NCBI RefSeq assembly: GCF_026745355.1
Contig: NC_079204.1
Span: 55,558,633-55,622,632 of the forward strand
Reading direction: 5' to 3'
DNA from: Beta vulgaris subsp. vulgaris
Lineage: Eukaryota > Streptophyta > Magnoliopsida > Caryophyllales > Amaranthaceae
Length of the DNA stretch: 64,000 nucleotides
In this document: positions 9,947 to 19,464 of the stretch, one piece after another
Layout of the letters: every line of letters starts with the position of its first letter
Numbering within the stretch: the stretch's first letter is position 1
The notes under the pieces: model-generated
Databases searched by the model: none
Told to the model about the DNA's origin: nothing
The model's input: the letters and a program-made list of their open reading frames with translations, nothing else
Made by a program: the position numbers and the translations under genes

Positions 9947-12084
9947 GGATATCTTTGCTAGTCTGAGATAACCAACCATAACATATTGTTATCATTTATT
10001 AAGTGCTCACCATTTTATAAAAAGATTTGTAATCAACTACTATGACATTACTTATTGCACAAATATGATGTCTTTGATGAATATAAAGGGTCACCTTGTA
10101 TATTTGTTACTCTCTCCCTTCCAATGACTTTTTCTCTCTCCTCGTTACTCTCTCCCTCCCTGTGACTTCTCTTCTCATTGGTGGAGTGGTGGGACAGTAC
10201 TGGAGAAGTGGGACATTGGTGGTGGAGTGGGATTCATGTGGAACGGTGGGACAATCGTGGACGGGTGGAACTGTGGTGGGTGGATGGGATGTTAGTGGGC
10301 TGGGTGTAGTTGGGGTTAACCTGGGTTAGGTAAGCCAATAATACTAATGGTTGAAGTAACGATTAAACCATCATTAATGTCACGATTGTATAATATTACT
10401 AAGGACAGGGTTATTTTTGAAACTCAAAAGAAAAACGATTTATCATTGCAATTGTTCCATAGTACAGAGCTACCAGTGGAAATTTCCCAAAAAAATATTT
10501 TGAAATTGTCATTTTTAAATAGTGCTTGGTTCTATATGAGAATAACTTGATTGGACCGAATCCCAATTCGGGTTGGATGGGCTCCAATGGCCACCTTCAC
10601 TGTGGCCATTGTGATTGCACCATCGTTGGAGCAACACATAACATACATCTAAAATTGCGCACCCAAAACCGACAACGATGCGAGATGTTTAAACATGGGT
10701 AAACTACAACTTTTATAATCAAATGTTTCCAATGTTCTTATCCTTCCACTTTGACTTTAATGGTCAAACTTTAGAAACTTTGATCTTCGCAAACTTGAAA
10801 ACTAAATTATTTGCTCAATATTATAAATTTGTGGATGTTGGATTCATCTTATGAAAAAAATGGTAAAAGTTTATCAGAGACACTAAAAAAAAGTAACCAA
10901 AAAAAGGAAGCATAATATTGAGCTATTTTTTGTGTCGTAATGTTTTGGATATGAACCTAACAAGAAATTTTTCTATATCATGTTTTCGTTCAGGTATGTG
11001 CTTGCATCATATAAATTAAATACCTATACGAATAAAACTTTTTATGCTCTTAGATATGCTCATTATGCCTCAATGTAATCGCAATTAGTATAACAAATAC
11101 ACTTGTCATTGCACCAGTTTAATGATTATTATCTTTATTTATCTATTTATATATAAAAAAATTAATAATTGATATTTGAAAAATATACATTTAGTTAGTG
11201 AATCTAAAATTAGTGGAAAATTATAGTCAAATTAAAACATACTTCTATAATGTATCAATCAAATTGCAATCGGTAGATGGTGATCTAGAGTCTACCATTC
11301 TAATGGTACACACGGGCCAAAACGCAGCCCAAAAAACATAAAATGCGTGAAACTAATGTACATCAACTGCTCTTCAATGAACATGTGAAATTAATGTAAA
11401 TCAAACTGTTCTCCAATGAACATCGATCTCAAAGATTCTCCTTTGTAAACCTTTATCTTTATATATGTTTTTTAGTTTGTTTATTATAGATATTTCCTTG
11501 TTCATTGTGTTTATTTTATCTGTTCATTAGGTTAAGTGGTTGTTCATCAGATATTTCCTATTACGTTCATCTTTTATTCTTGTTATTCATTGTTGATTTA
11601 GATGTTCATTGAGTCTCGTGTGTTGTTCTTTATTCTTTTACTTAATTTGTTCATTAAAAATGTTGTTTTATTCATTGTGTTAAATGGTTCGCACCATTTA
11701 GATGATAGACTCGTATCTGCCATCTAATTTGCGATCAAATTGTACCATTTATTTGCACCCAAAAGATTTGTTACATTTATTCAAGTAGGTAGTGCATGCC
11801 AACATATGACATATCATGAACATCTAGTGTTGAATTGTGGCCCAAATTTGATCAGGCATTTTTTAAAATTATCTAGCACCTGCAAATGCTCCAGAATATC
11901 TTAGCTTTATTTATTTAATGCCAAAGCAATTTATTAGCTAGATTAATTTAATGCCAAAGCATTTTCTTAGCTATATACTGTTGACGTGCCATGATCTTGC
12001 TCACAATTTTTGAAGCAATTAAAGCTAGAGAATCTAGACTTTGTTAAGCATGATTTTGCTAAATTAATTCGGCATTCATCTCCC
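9947..12084. other. Intergenic region between metacaspase and first sulfotransferase
   Basis: Apart from the possible long-TIR element at about 11230-11770, no gene is supported. 10180-10330 is G/T-rich with GGTGGGACA and GTGGGAC motifs repeated; its open frame looks like low-complexity coincidence. Confidence 0.5.
11230..11770. mobile_element. Possible Mutator-like non-autonomous element with long TIRs
   Basis: The left end contains TAGATGGTGATCTAGAGTC then TACCATTCTAATGGT. The complement of the right end contains TAGATGGCAGATACGAGTC then TATCATCTAAATGGT. The inverted similarity extends outwards for a few tens of bases on each side. The interior is rich in TTCATT motifs and non-coding. No 9-bp duplication could be fixed. 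Confidence 0.45.
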
Positions 12085-12092
12085 TATAAATA
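12085..12092 (+). promoter_or_regulatory. Candidate TATA box upstream of the first sulfotransferase
   Basis: TATAAATA sits in CTCCCTATAAATATTGG, 341 nt upstream of the ATG at 12433. It is a good plant TATA match, but the implied 5' UTR of roughly 300 nt is longer than usual and AT-rich DNA gives chance matches. Confidence 0.3.
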
Positions 12093-12432
12093 TTGGAAGT
12101 TGGGCATAGAAATTGGACATCCTACACTAGAGCTAGACATCCTTTCACAAAACAATCCAAAGCCAATAACCCATACTTCTTATAGTGCACATACTACTCC
12201 ACTATTCTACTTAAATATTATCGTTTTACCTGTTCTGAACGGTTTTTCTCACATTAAATACTATGTCTATTATAATTTTTTAATTACACTAATTTTCTTG
12301 CTAATTTCTCAATTTATACACGTTTTTGCTACTCTCGATACCCTAAATTCAACCTCTAAATCTTCCTTTTGATCATAAACTAATCACCCCCTAAAAAAAA
12401 ATTCAAAAAAAACCCTCAAATTTTCAAGGAAA

Positions 12433-13455
12433 ATGGAAGGAGAAAATGTTGAAGTTTTGGAGTATGATAAAGCATATGAGAAGTATATGAATATAATTCC
12501 AACTTTAGAGAAAAATAAAGGATGGATCACTGAGCACTTAGTTAAATACCAAGGAATTTGGCTAACACCAAAGGGTGGTCTCAAAGGAGTCATAATGTCT
12601 CAACAATTGTTTAAGTCTAAACCTAATGACATTTTTCTAGCCACTTTTCCTAAATCCGGCACCACTTGGTTCAAGGCTATCATTTTCTCTATTATAAATA
12701 GAAAACTTTTCTCACCAAATGAACACCCTTTGCTAAATTCTAGCCCTCATGAATGTGTCCCATTCTTAGAACTACTTTACTCCAATAAAGAAAACCTTAA
12801 CTCGACTCTTGAACATCTTCAATCTCCTCGTATCTTTGCAACTCATTCTCCATACCCTTTGTTTTCTCAACTCCTAGGAAGTAATCTTACTACTTCTCCT
12901 ACAGTTAAAATCGTGTACGTTGCTCGAAACCCTAAAGACGTACTTATTTCAACATGGGAATTCACGAAAAAGTTAAGGCACGAAGCTAATTTGCCCCTGA
13001 TTTCACTACAAGAAGCCTATGATATGTTTTGTCAAGGATTGATCCATTTTGGATCATATTGGGACCATGTTTTGGGATACTATAAAGCAAGCTTGATGTA
13101 CCCCAAAAATGTATTATTTCTAAGTTATGAAACCATGAAGGATGATCCATCATTTTGGGTAAGAAAATTGGCTGATTTCCTAGATCAAGGTTTTACAAAA
13201 GAGGAAGAGGGTGAAGGATTAGTGAAAAAAATACTTGATTTATGTAGTTTTGAGAGTTTGAGCAAAGTAGGGGCCAATAAGAGTGGAATTCAGAGATTCA
13301 CTAGTCATGTTATGGTACCAAGTAGCTATTTTTTCAGGAAAGGAGTGGTAGGCGATTGGAGAAAGTACTTAACAATGGAGATGGCTCAACATTTAGATGA
13401 GATTACCAAATGCAAGTTTGAAAGTTCAGGATTGAGTTGTTTTAGATCATCTTAA
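12433..13455 (+). CDS. Cytosolic sulfotransferase (SOT family), first of a pair
   Basis: Intronless, 340 aa, typical for soluble plant sulfotransferases. It transfers sulfate from PAPS to hydroxyls of small molecules such as flavonoids, hormones or glucosinolate precursors. Visible landmarks are the 5'-phosphosulfate loop TFPKSGTTW (71-79, with Lys74), catalytic His138 in ATHSPY, the 3'-phosphate site ARNPKDVLIS (Arg165, Ser173), and the C-terminal RKGVVGDWRKYL (302-313). The start is the ATG in AAAATGGAAGG; an in-frame Met at 19 is too close to the core to be preferred. The next gene downstream is a second, clearly diverged family member in the same orientation. The substrate cannot be predicted from sequence. 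Confidence 0.96.
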   Translation: MEGENVEVLEYDKAYEKYMNIIPTLEKNKGWITEHLVKYQGIWLTPKGGLKGVIMSQQLFKSKPNDIFLATFPKSGTTWFKAIIFSIINRKLFSPNEHPLLNSSPHECVPFLELLYSNKENLNSTLEHLQSPRIFATHSPYPLFSQLLGSNLTTSPTVKIVYVARNPKDVLISTWEFTKKLRHEANLPLISLQEAYDMFCQGLIHFGSYWDHVLGYYKASLMYPKNVLFLSYETMKDDPSFWVRKLADFLDQGFTKEEEGEGLVKKILDLCSFESLSKVGANKSGIQRFTSHVMVPSSYFFRKGVVGDWRKYLTMEMAQHLDEITKCKFESSGLSCFRSS

Positions 13456-14149
13456 GTATCACTGAGTAATCAATAACAGTCCAGTCGATGCTCCGGGTTA
13501 TTACTTTTCATAATTTTTTGCCTAGTGAGGAAAAATTAAGGTCGTGACATGATAAATAATTGCATAATATATATTTAGAAAAACAAACTCTTACAAGTTT
13601 GGAGATGAAAGCAAAAGCTTAATTTTCTACAAAAAAAATTAGCTGAAGTAAGAGTTAAGGTCTATGATAGACTAATGTTATTACCATTGAAGTGTTAGGG
13701 ATATAACTACTTGTACAAGTCATTTAATAATATATCATTACAAGATATTATTATTGTATTTTATTTTAAATAGTAAACAATGATGTAATTTTATATTCAT
13801 GGTTAAGCTCTCACTTTTCATATCAAAGGTCATGAGTTTGATACCTTGTTACTATATGATGTTACTTTTTTAGTTGAGAGATTTGACATTGAAATAGAGC
13901 ATTTGCATTAACACCTTATAGGAGGTGCCACGTAGCACATAGAATTTTATAGGAACAACTTTTAATATATTAGTATAGATTATATAGGCTCCATTTTAAG
14001 AGAAGATAACATGTTTGAAAATTCAACCCCTGGACAAAGCTACTGAATTGAGGAAAACTCCGATGAAATGTGTCACAACACCATTTTTATGCATCATATC
14101 AAGAAATAACATGTTACACTGATAATTATCTATTCTATGTAACCATCTT
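13456..14149. other. Spacer between sulfotransferases, 5' part
   Basis: This stretch contains the 3' UTR of the first sulfotransferase and AT-rich DNA up to the SINE target-site duplication. No gene is seen. Confidence 0.5.
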
Positions 14150-14362
14150 GTTAAGGATAGGAGTTAGGTAAAGTGGATAGAGCGCTCCCCCTTGGCCCCT
14201 GAGGTCAGGGGTTCGGTCCTTATCCCTAGCATTATGGTGGGGTATTACCTTTAATATGCTATGCATGCCTTACCAGCCAATGTGTTGATATTTCCTACAT
14301 GCTAGTAGCCTTGTAGGGATTAGCCCTTGAACTGACTTAATTTCCTAATAATAAAAAAAATA
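14150..14362 (+). mobile_element. tRNA-derived SINE with target-site duplication
   Basis: A 10-bp duplication TAACCATCTT flanks the element (14140-14149 and 14363-14372). The head has a box A-like segment (GTAAAGTGGATAGAGCG) and a box B (GGGTTCGGTCC) inside GAGGTCAGGGGTTCGGTCC. The tail ends in AATAATAAAAAAAATA. These are the three hallmarks of a plant SINE inserted by target-primed reverse transcription. Confidence 0.88.
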
Positions 14363-14700
14363 TAACCATCTTATTTTATTTTTTTTTGTTTATTCCATTT
14401 TGTAGTTCCTTCAAATTCAAATACAAGCAATAGGAGTATAAAAAATTGCCTAATGAAGGATTTGCAAATCCTGGCTTTAATGAAAATGTTGACTAATTAA
14501 TAAAGATACTCCAGCTTTCGTGAAAACATATTACTAATTAATACAGAGCTAATCATGACTTACATGATTGGCTTTATTTATTTATTTCTTTGACAACAAC
14601 AAGATCATGTTCTATCCTAGCAAATTGCGTCTCTGTTTTAACTTTGAACAATGGCAACATGATTGGCTTTTCTAGAGTATTCAAGTTCAACAAGTTTATA

Positions 14701-14958
14701 CTTTCTATGTTCCAAATTAAATGCAATAAATCCACTTTACGCATGTCGAAACATTATTTTAACTACAAATATCTATAATTACATATAAGTAAAAATTATA
14801 AAAAAAATACCTTTTATGAAAGTACGTCACGAGACAAATCTAACAAGATCTCACTTGACTATGATTTTCATTATGTATAAATCACAAATCTTAATCAAAG
14901 TGAAAAGTATGAATAGCGAAAATGTGGAATTGTTACATTTAATTTGGAACGGAGGAAG
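14701..14958. mobile_element. Stowaway-type MITE
   Basis: The left end CTTTCTATGTTCCAAATTAA and the complement of the right end CTTCCTCCGTTCCAAATTAA are inverted repeats. TA flanks both sides (14699-14700, 14959-14960). 258 bp, non-coding, about 210 bp before the start codon of the second sulfotransferase, so it may overlap its promoter. Confidence 0.82.
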
Positions 14959-15169
14959 TATATTTTTTGAGAATATTGAGAAAGTTAGGAGGTCTACATC
15001 TTGTTGATTAGGAATATAGCAATAATCACTAATCATCATTATCCTAATAATCTCGTTCAACAAGCTTACAATTTAATATGTTTAAGTCTCACACAATCAC
15101 ATCCATATCACTATTATAATAGCTATATATAACTATTGCAAAAACAAGAATATATTGTCCATATACACA

Positions 15170-16207
15170 ATGAATCAAAACCAGAAACAGGAAGAAATTA
15201 TTGTGTCTGAAAAAGAAGCTCAACAACTTAAGCAAGGCCTTCCAAAGGCTACCTTCATTGGCAGCAAAATAATGAAATACCAAGGTTTTTGGTACCATGA
15301 AAACCAGATCCAAAACATCCTTGCATTCCAAAGCCACTACTGTGCTCGAAAAAGCGATCTTTTTGTTGCTAGCTTCCCCAAAACTGGCACCACTTGGTTG
15401 AAATCTTTACTCTTTGCGATTGTTAACCGTGTTCACTACTCTACAAACCATGACCAGAATCCTATACTAGCGAACCATCCTCATGAACTTGTGTATAGTT
15501 TAGAGACAGATGTCTATAGCAACGCTTTTGTCTATCCTCGTCCACACCATCTTGATGAGCTTTCCTCGCCAAGGCTTTTGAGCACTCACTTACCCTACTC
15601 GTCACTTCCTGAATCTATCAAGACTTCAGGGTGTAAGATTGTATACATCACCCGAAATCCTTTGGACACACTGGTATCACTATATCATTTTTCCATGAAA
15701 GTGATGAAGAAGTATTTTTCCATGGATGTTATGAAGATGATATTGGGTATGTTTTACCAAACTCCTAGTTTGGAGGATTTCTTCGAAGCCTTTTGCGAAG
15801 AAAGAATCCCTTTTGGGCCGTTCTTTGATCACGTTGCCGAGTATTGGAAGGCGAGTTCAGAACAACCAGACAAGGTATTGTTCCTCAAGTATGAGGAATT
15901 GAAGGACGATCCCATACTTCACGTGAAGAGGTTGGCTGAATTTGTGGGTTCGCCATTTACTACAGAGGAAGAAAGTGATGGTGTCATAGAACAAATAATA
16001 GAGATGTGTAGCATCAAGAATATGAAGGAATTGGAGGCTAATAAGAGTGGAGTAATCAACAAGTTATTTGAGAAACAGTCATACTTCAGGAAAGGGGAGG
16101 TGGGAGATTGGACTCATTATTTTACACCTCCTATGGTGGAGAAGATGAAGAAAATCATGGATGAAAAACTCGAGGGCACTGGTTTATCCTTTAATTTACT
16201 TCCTTAA
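15170..16207 (+). CDS. Cytosolic sulfotransferase (SOT family), second of a pair
   Basis: Intronless, 345 aa from the first in-frame ATG (MNQNQKQEEI); the open frame extends 15 nt further upstream but has no ATG there. Motifs: ASFPKTGTTW (67-76, Lys71), catalytic His140 in STHLPY, ITRNPLDTLVS with Arg162 and Ser170 (PAPS 3'-phosphate contact), and RKGEVGDW (307-314). Residues 175-192 hold a local duplication, FSMKVMKKY followed by FSMDVMKMI, where flavonol sulfotransferases also vary. It is only moderately similar to the upstream SOT, so the pair is either an old tandem duplication or two independently retained members. Flavonol-type activity is possible but not provable from sequence. Confidence 0.96.
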   Translation: MNQNQKQEEIIVSEKEAQQLKQGLPKATFIGSKIMKYQGFWYHENQIQNILAFQSHYCARKSDLFVASFPKTGTTWLKSLLFAIVNRVHYSTNHDQNPILANHPHELVYSLETDVYSNAFVYPRPHHLDELSSPRLLSTHLPYSSLPESIKTSGCKIVYITRNPLDTLVSLYHFSMKVMKKYFSMDVMKMILGMFYQTPSLEDFFEAFCEERIPFGPFFDHVAEYWKASSEQPDKVLFLKYEELKDDPILHVKRLAEFVGSPFTTEEESDGVIEQIIEMCSIKNMKELEANKSGVINKLFEKQSYFRKGEVGDWTHYFTPPMVEKMKKIMDEKLEGTGLSFNLLP

Positions 16208-17079
16208 TACTTTTCTTCAAGATTATTATCTTGTTTTTTCTTTTCTTTTTTTTTTATTCATGGTTCTTAATTCTACAATATTGTACAACATTCTCTAATA
16301 ATCTCCTTGTTCTCCCTCTTTGGGTTTCTAGTTCGGAGTTGTTTTTAGCGTCTAAGGTGAAATTGATTGTTGATATCTTTCCAGAAATTTGGTAATATAA
16401 ATCACAACACAACCCTCCCACTGGGTACCTAGAGTACAACCTATTCCACTTGCCTCGTGAATATGGAATCCACGACATGTGGGTGAAAGATGAAAGGGCT
16501 TACCACCTTTCCACTTCCTGGTTCACAGAGATTTCGGAAATAGTCAGGAAAAAGCTGTAACTACCTGGAGGTTCATAACTAATCCTGATAAGAAGTGGAA
16601 TATGTTGAAGGCAGAAGCGGGTAGAAAAGAAGTTCATGGATCAAACCGATGTCGGCACCAAGTTTACATCAGATAGATGCATCAATGGAAAGCACACTTG
16701 TAGTGTCACAGATACAGTTCTCAAAAACAACAGCCTGTTTTTGTGATTGTCAAAGTTAAAACTTGGTGGTTTGTCAGATCAAATGGGTCAGTGAGGTGGG
16801 ATTCTGGTTGGATAAGTTGAGGTTCAGGTAGTTTTTGGGTCCGGTCAAATAATACTTGTTGAAGACCCAGATCTTTCAGGTCCAGCCGTTCAGGTTGACC
16901 CAACGGGTTAATGGTTTCTGAATGCAATTTACAGTAAACAGAGTCATTCATAGTCAATTCAGACCATGCAAATGAGGTTAAAGTCCAAAAAAACAATGTT
17001 GAAACTCATAGGAATATTAGCTAAAGGAATTTGTCGAGGAAGGTTCGCATCAAAAGAAATACCTTATGCAGTTTGGCAC
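16208..17079. other. Intergenic region between sulfotransferase and metacaspase pseudogene
   Basis: A T-rich 3' UTR is followed by unique-looking DNA of moderate GC. 16720-16960 contains GGGTC and TTCAGGT motifs repeated on both strands but no convincing exon. Confidence 0.45.
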
Positions 17080-17084
17080 AGTAA

Positions 17085-18230
17085 GCCACTAGCAACACAG
17101 TCATCACTGCGAACAATCGAGGATTCTGAGAAATCCTTGTTTCTTCAACCTCTCCATCACCAGTATGGCAATTGGCCTCTTATAAGACCTTCATGCTCCC
17201 CGAGCACCGCCTGCTGATACAATCAATACTCCACTTTTGAGACATGTGACAGAATTTGTAGCTAGCATTCTCGCCAAGATGCACATCCAGTTGGGTCCCC
17301 ACGTCAGATTCAGACACTTCATGGTCACTGATGGACTTGAGGAGTCGCACTAAGACCTGAAAAGGCAAGTGGTTAGGGTTGTAAGAGAGGGGTTTAACGA
17401 GTTGAGCAAGGACACTAATATTGCTGTAAGTGTCTGTGATAATAGGGATTGTACGAGGCCCAACCTGCTCCTCTTTGAGTCCCCCACAGTTCCACTATGA
17501 AATGACTTTGAAAAGAATGTGCAGCTTGCTCCTTTTGGCTGGCAGTCAACTAATAATTCCCTGAAGTCGTCGTCTGGCACATTGTAATACAGAAATCTTT
17601 AACCAGTTTCCAACACCAATGTCAAGTACTAAGGAAACTCAAGTCATTGAAAGATAAGCATCATTTAAACTTATGTCTAGAGAGATGCAAACTTCAACAT
17701 AAAATTAAGAAATCATGCAGAATGCAAGAAAACTCTCATGATCATCTAACAAAACAAGGGGAAACAGTTCTCGGAAACAGAACAGAAGTAATGATTACAG
17801 CCATCTCTTTTACACTTTTAGAAGAGAAACAGTGTGATACAATTTTCTATAAAAAAAAAAGAAAAAAGAGAATATGCATTAGCCAACTAGCCAAAAAGTC
17901 ATACCAAGAACAATCGCTTCGTCCTTTCATACACCTTTTGGCAGAATTTGAGTCCCATAACCACTATAGAGATAAAACATGATATCCGCATCTTCAGCCC
18001 TTTGAAACATCCAATGAAGAGCAGCTCTAATGTTGGCACTTATCAGTTATTTGCGTGATTGGAGAGTCATGTGCATCTTTCGTGAGCTTGATGTTGTTAA
18101 GATCAATGCCAATTGCTGAATCAAAGATCCCGCATCCGAGTGACATTATTGACACATGGTTCCACTGCCTGGAGAGTACGCCCAACAAACACAGCCATCT
18201 CTTCTTGCTCTCCTTTTCCATTTCAGTAAT
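17085..18230 (-). pseudogene. Metacaspase pseudogene (type II-like), catalytically dead
   Basis: The minus strand retains fragments in correct order. Near 18215-18060 lie KRMAVFVG (out of frame with what follows) and IKLTKDAHDSPIT. A continuation reads NIRAALHWMFQRAEDADIMF then LYSGYGT (17968-17951) and, after a stop, KDEAIV. After an intron-like gap, 17570-17440 reads DDDFRELL and SKSFHSG (about 17512-17492). A C-terminal remnant KKQGF plus SQNPRLF lies at about 17135-17100. The family His in SGHG is Tyr and the catalytic Cys of DSCHSG is Phe. Frameshifts and stops break it throughout, and the middle is shortened. The intron position is kept, so it decayed from a genomic duplicate and is not a processed copy. 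Confidence 0.88.
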
Positions 18231-18439
18231 TTAAGCAGCTCTTGTTTTTCAAGTTTATCTTCCTTTACTAACCTAAGGCTCATCTTCTTGCCATGCTAGC
18301 AAAGTGCCAAAATTGTTATTTCCTCACAGATCAGATATTATCATCCCATTCGTGAGCATCTAAGGGTTTGAAGGTTCTGGGATAGTAATTCAACATGATT
18401 TCTTCACACACATCAGCAAAAGAGCATGTATGAACTATA

Positions 18440-18613
18440 ACAACAACAACAACAACAACAACAACTAAGCCTTATTCCCAAGGTGATTGGGGTCGGCTAA
18501 CATGAATCGTCAACTAGAATCGTGACCAGAGGAGATGGCATCGTCAAGAGTGATAAAAGTTTTTTTTTTTTTTTAAAACAAGGTTTACACCAAAAAGTGT
18601 TTAGAAAAGGTTT
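18440..18613 (-). mobile_element. 5'-truncated RTE-type LINE with 27-bp target-site duplication
   Basis: Exact 27-bp direct repeats at 18413-18439 and 18614-18640 flank the insert. On the minus strand the element ends with a plant RTE-like 3' end (GTTAGCCGACCCCAATCACC) followed by a (GTT)n tail, seen on the plus strand as (AAC)n at 18440-18467. Only 174 bp remain, so it is heavily 5'-truncated. Confidence 0.9.
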
Positions 18614-19019
18614 TCAGCAAAAGAGCATGTATGAACTATATTTTAATAAATTGGCATGCATATGTATAATCAAAGTACTTATCAAGCAGCTAAAACTCCC
18701 GATACTTTATGCAATAATTTGAATAAAAGATAAACCGATGGTCACCAAATCAAACAAATAACAAGGAAATGATTTGCAAGTGTCCCGCATCAGATTTTTG
18801 AGAATATTATATCTACAAAAAGTTCCTAAGCTTTAACAACAGCTTGGTAGGCAGCAGCAAAATCATGGTAGTTAGTGTAATGATATATAGCTAAGAAAGT
18901 CTCATATCAACGTCCTTAGTAATGCTTGTTCATTCCCAAATACCATTACCATTTTGAGCTCCAAATGCTTCTGAACCCAGAACTCGAAAGGCAGCAGTTT
19001 CCAGTGATATTTGCTCCAG

Positions 19020-19035
19020 ACCCCCCCCCCCCCAA

Positions 19036-19066
<31 letters not shown>
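19020..19066. repeat. Compound poly-C / poly-A / CA microsatellite
   Basis: A run of C (about 13), then about 20 A, then (CA)n. It lies downstream of the cupin stop codon. Homopolymer lengths here are prone to sequencing error. Confidence 0.9.
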
Positions 19067-19464
19067 TACATTTCCTCAATATTCCAAAAAAAGGAAGTGC
19101 ATATACATTTCCTAGTGTACACTGCCTCCAAGCTTCAACACAGAATTTACTGGAACTATAGTTATTAGCCCAGATATGTATGAAGACTAAAAGAGCAATA
19201 AAAAGTGATTTTATCAAACAAAGCAGCTTGTACAAATGAGAAGCATGATTGGTGAATCCAAAATCAGCAATCTGTATGCTATGAACATATCTGAGCAAAT
19301 TTAGGTGCAAATTCAACCATCTAAAGCAGAACATCAAAAACTGTAGACTGCAGTTACAATGAGAGAAAGATCTTCATAGACAGCATGAAAGAAGTGAGAG
19401 ATGCCTTTAGCTTGTTAAACTTGCTTAAAGCATCAGGATAGACTATACACATGGGATGGCGAAG

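Noticed and set aside
12010..12372. 120-codon open frame before the first sulfotransferase
   Set aside because: No family resemblance, AT-rich codons, and it overlaps the expected promoter and 5' UTR, including the candidate TATA box.
18930..19337. 135-codon minus-strand frame
   Set aside because: It runs through poly-C, poly-A and CA microsatellites downstream of the cupin stop; product is low complexity.
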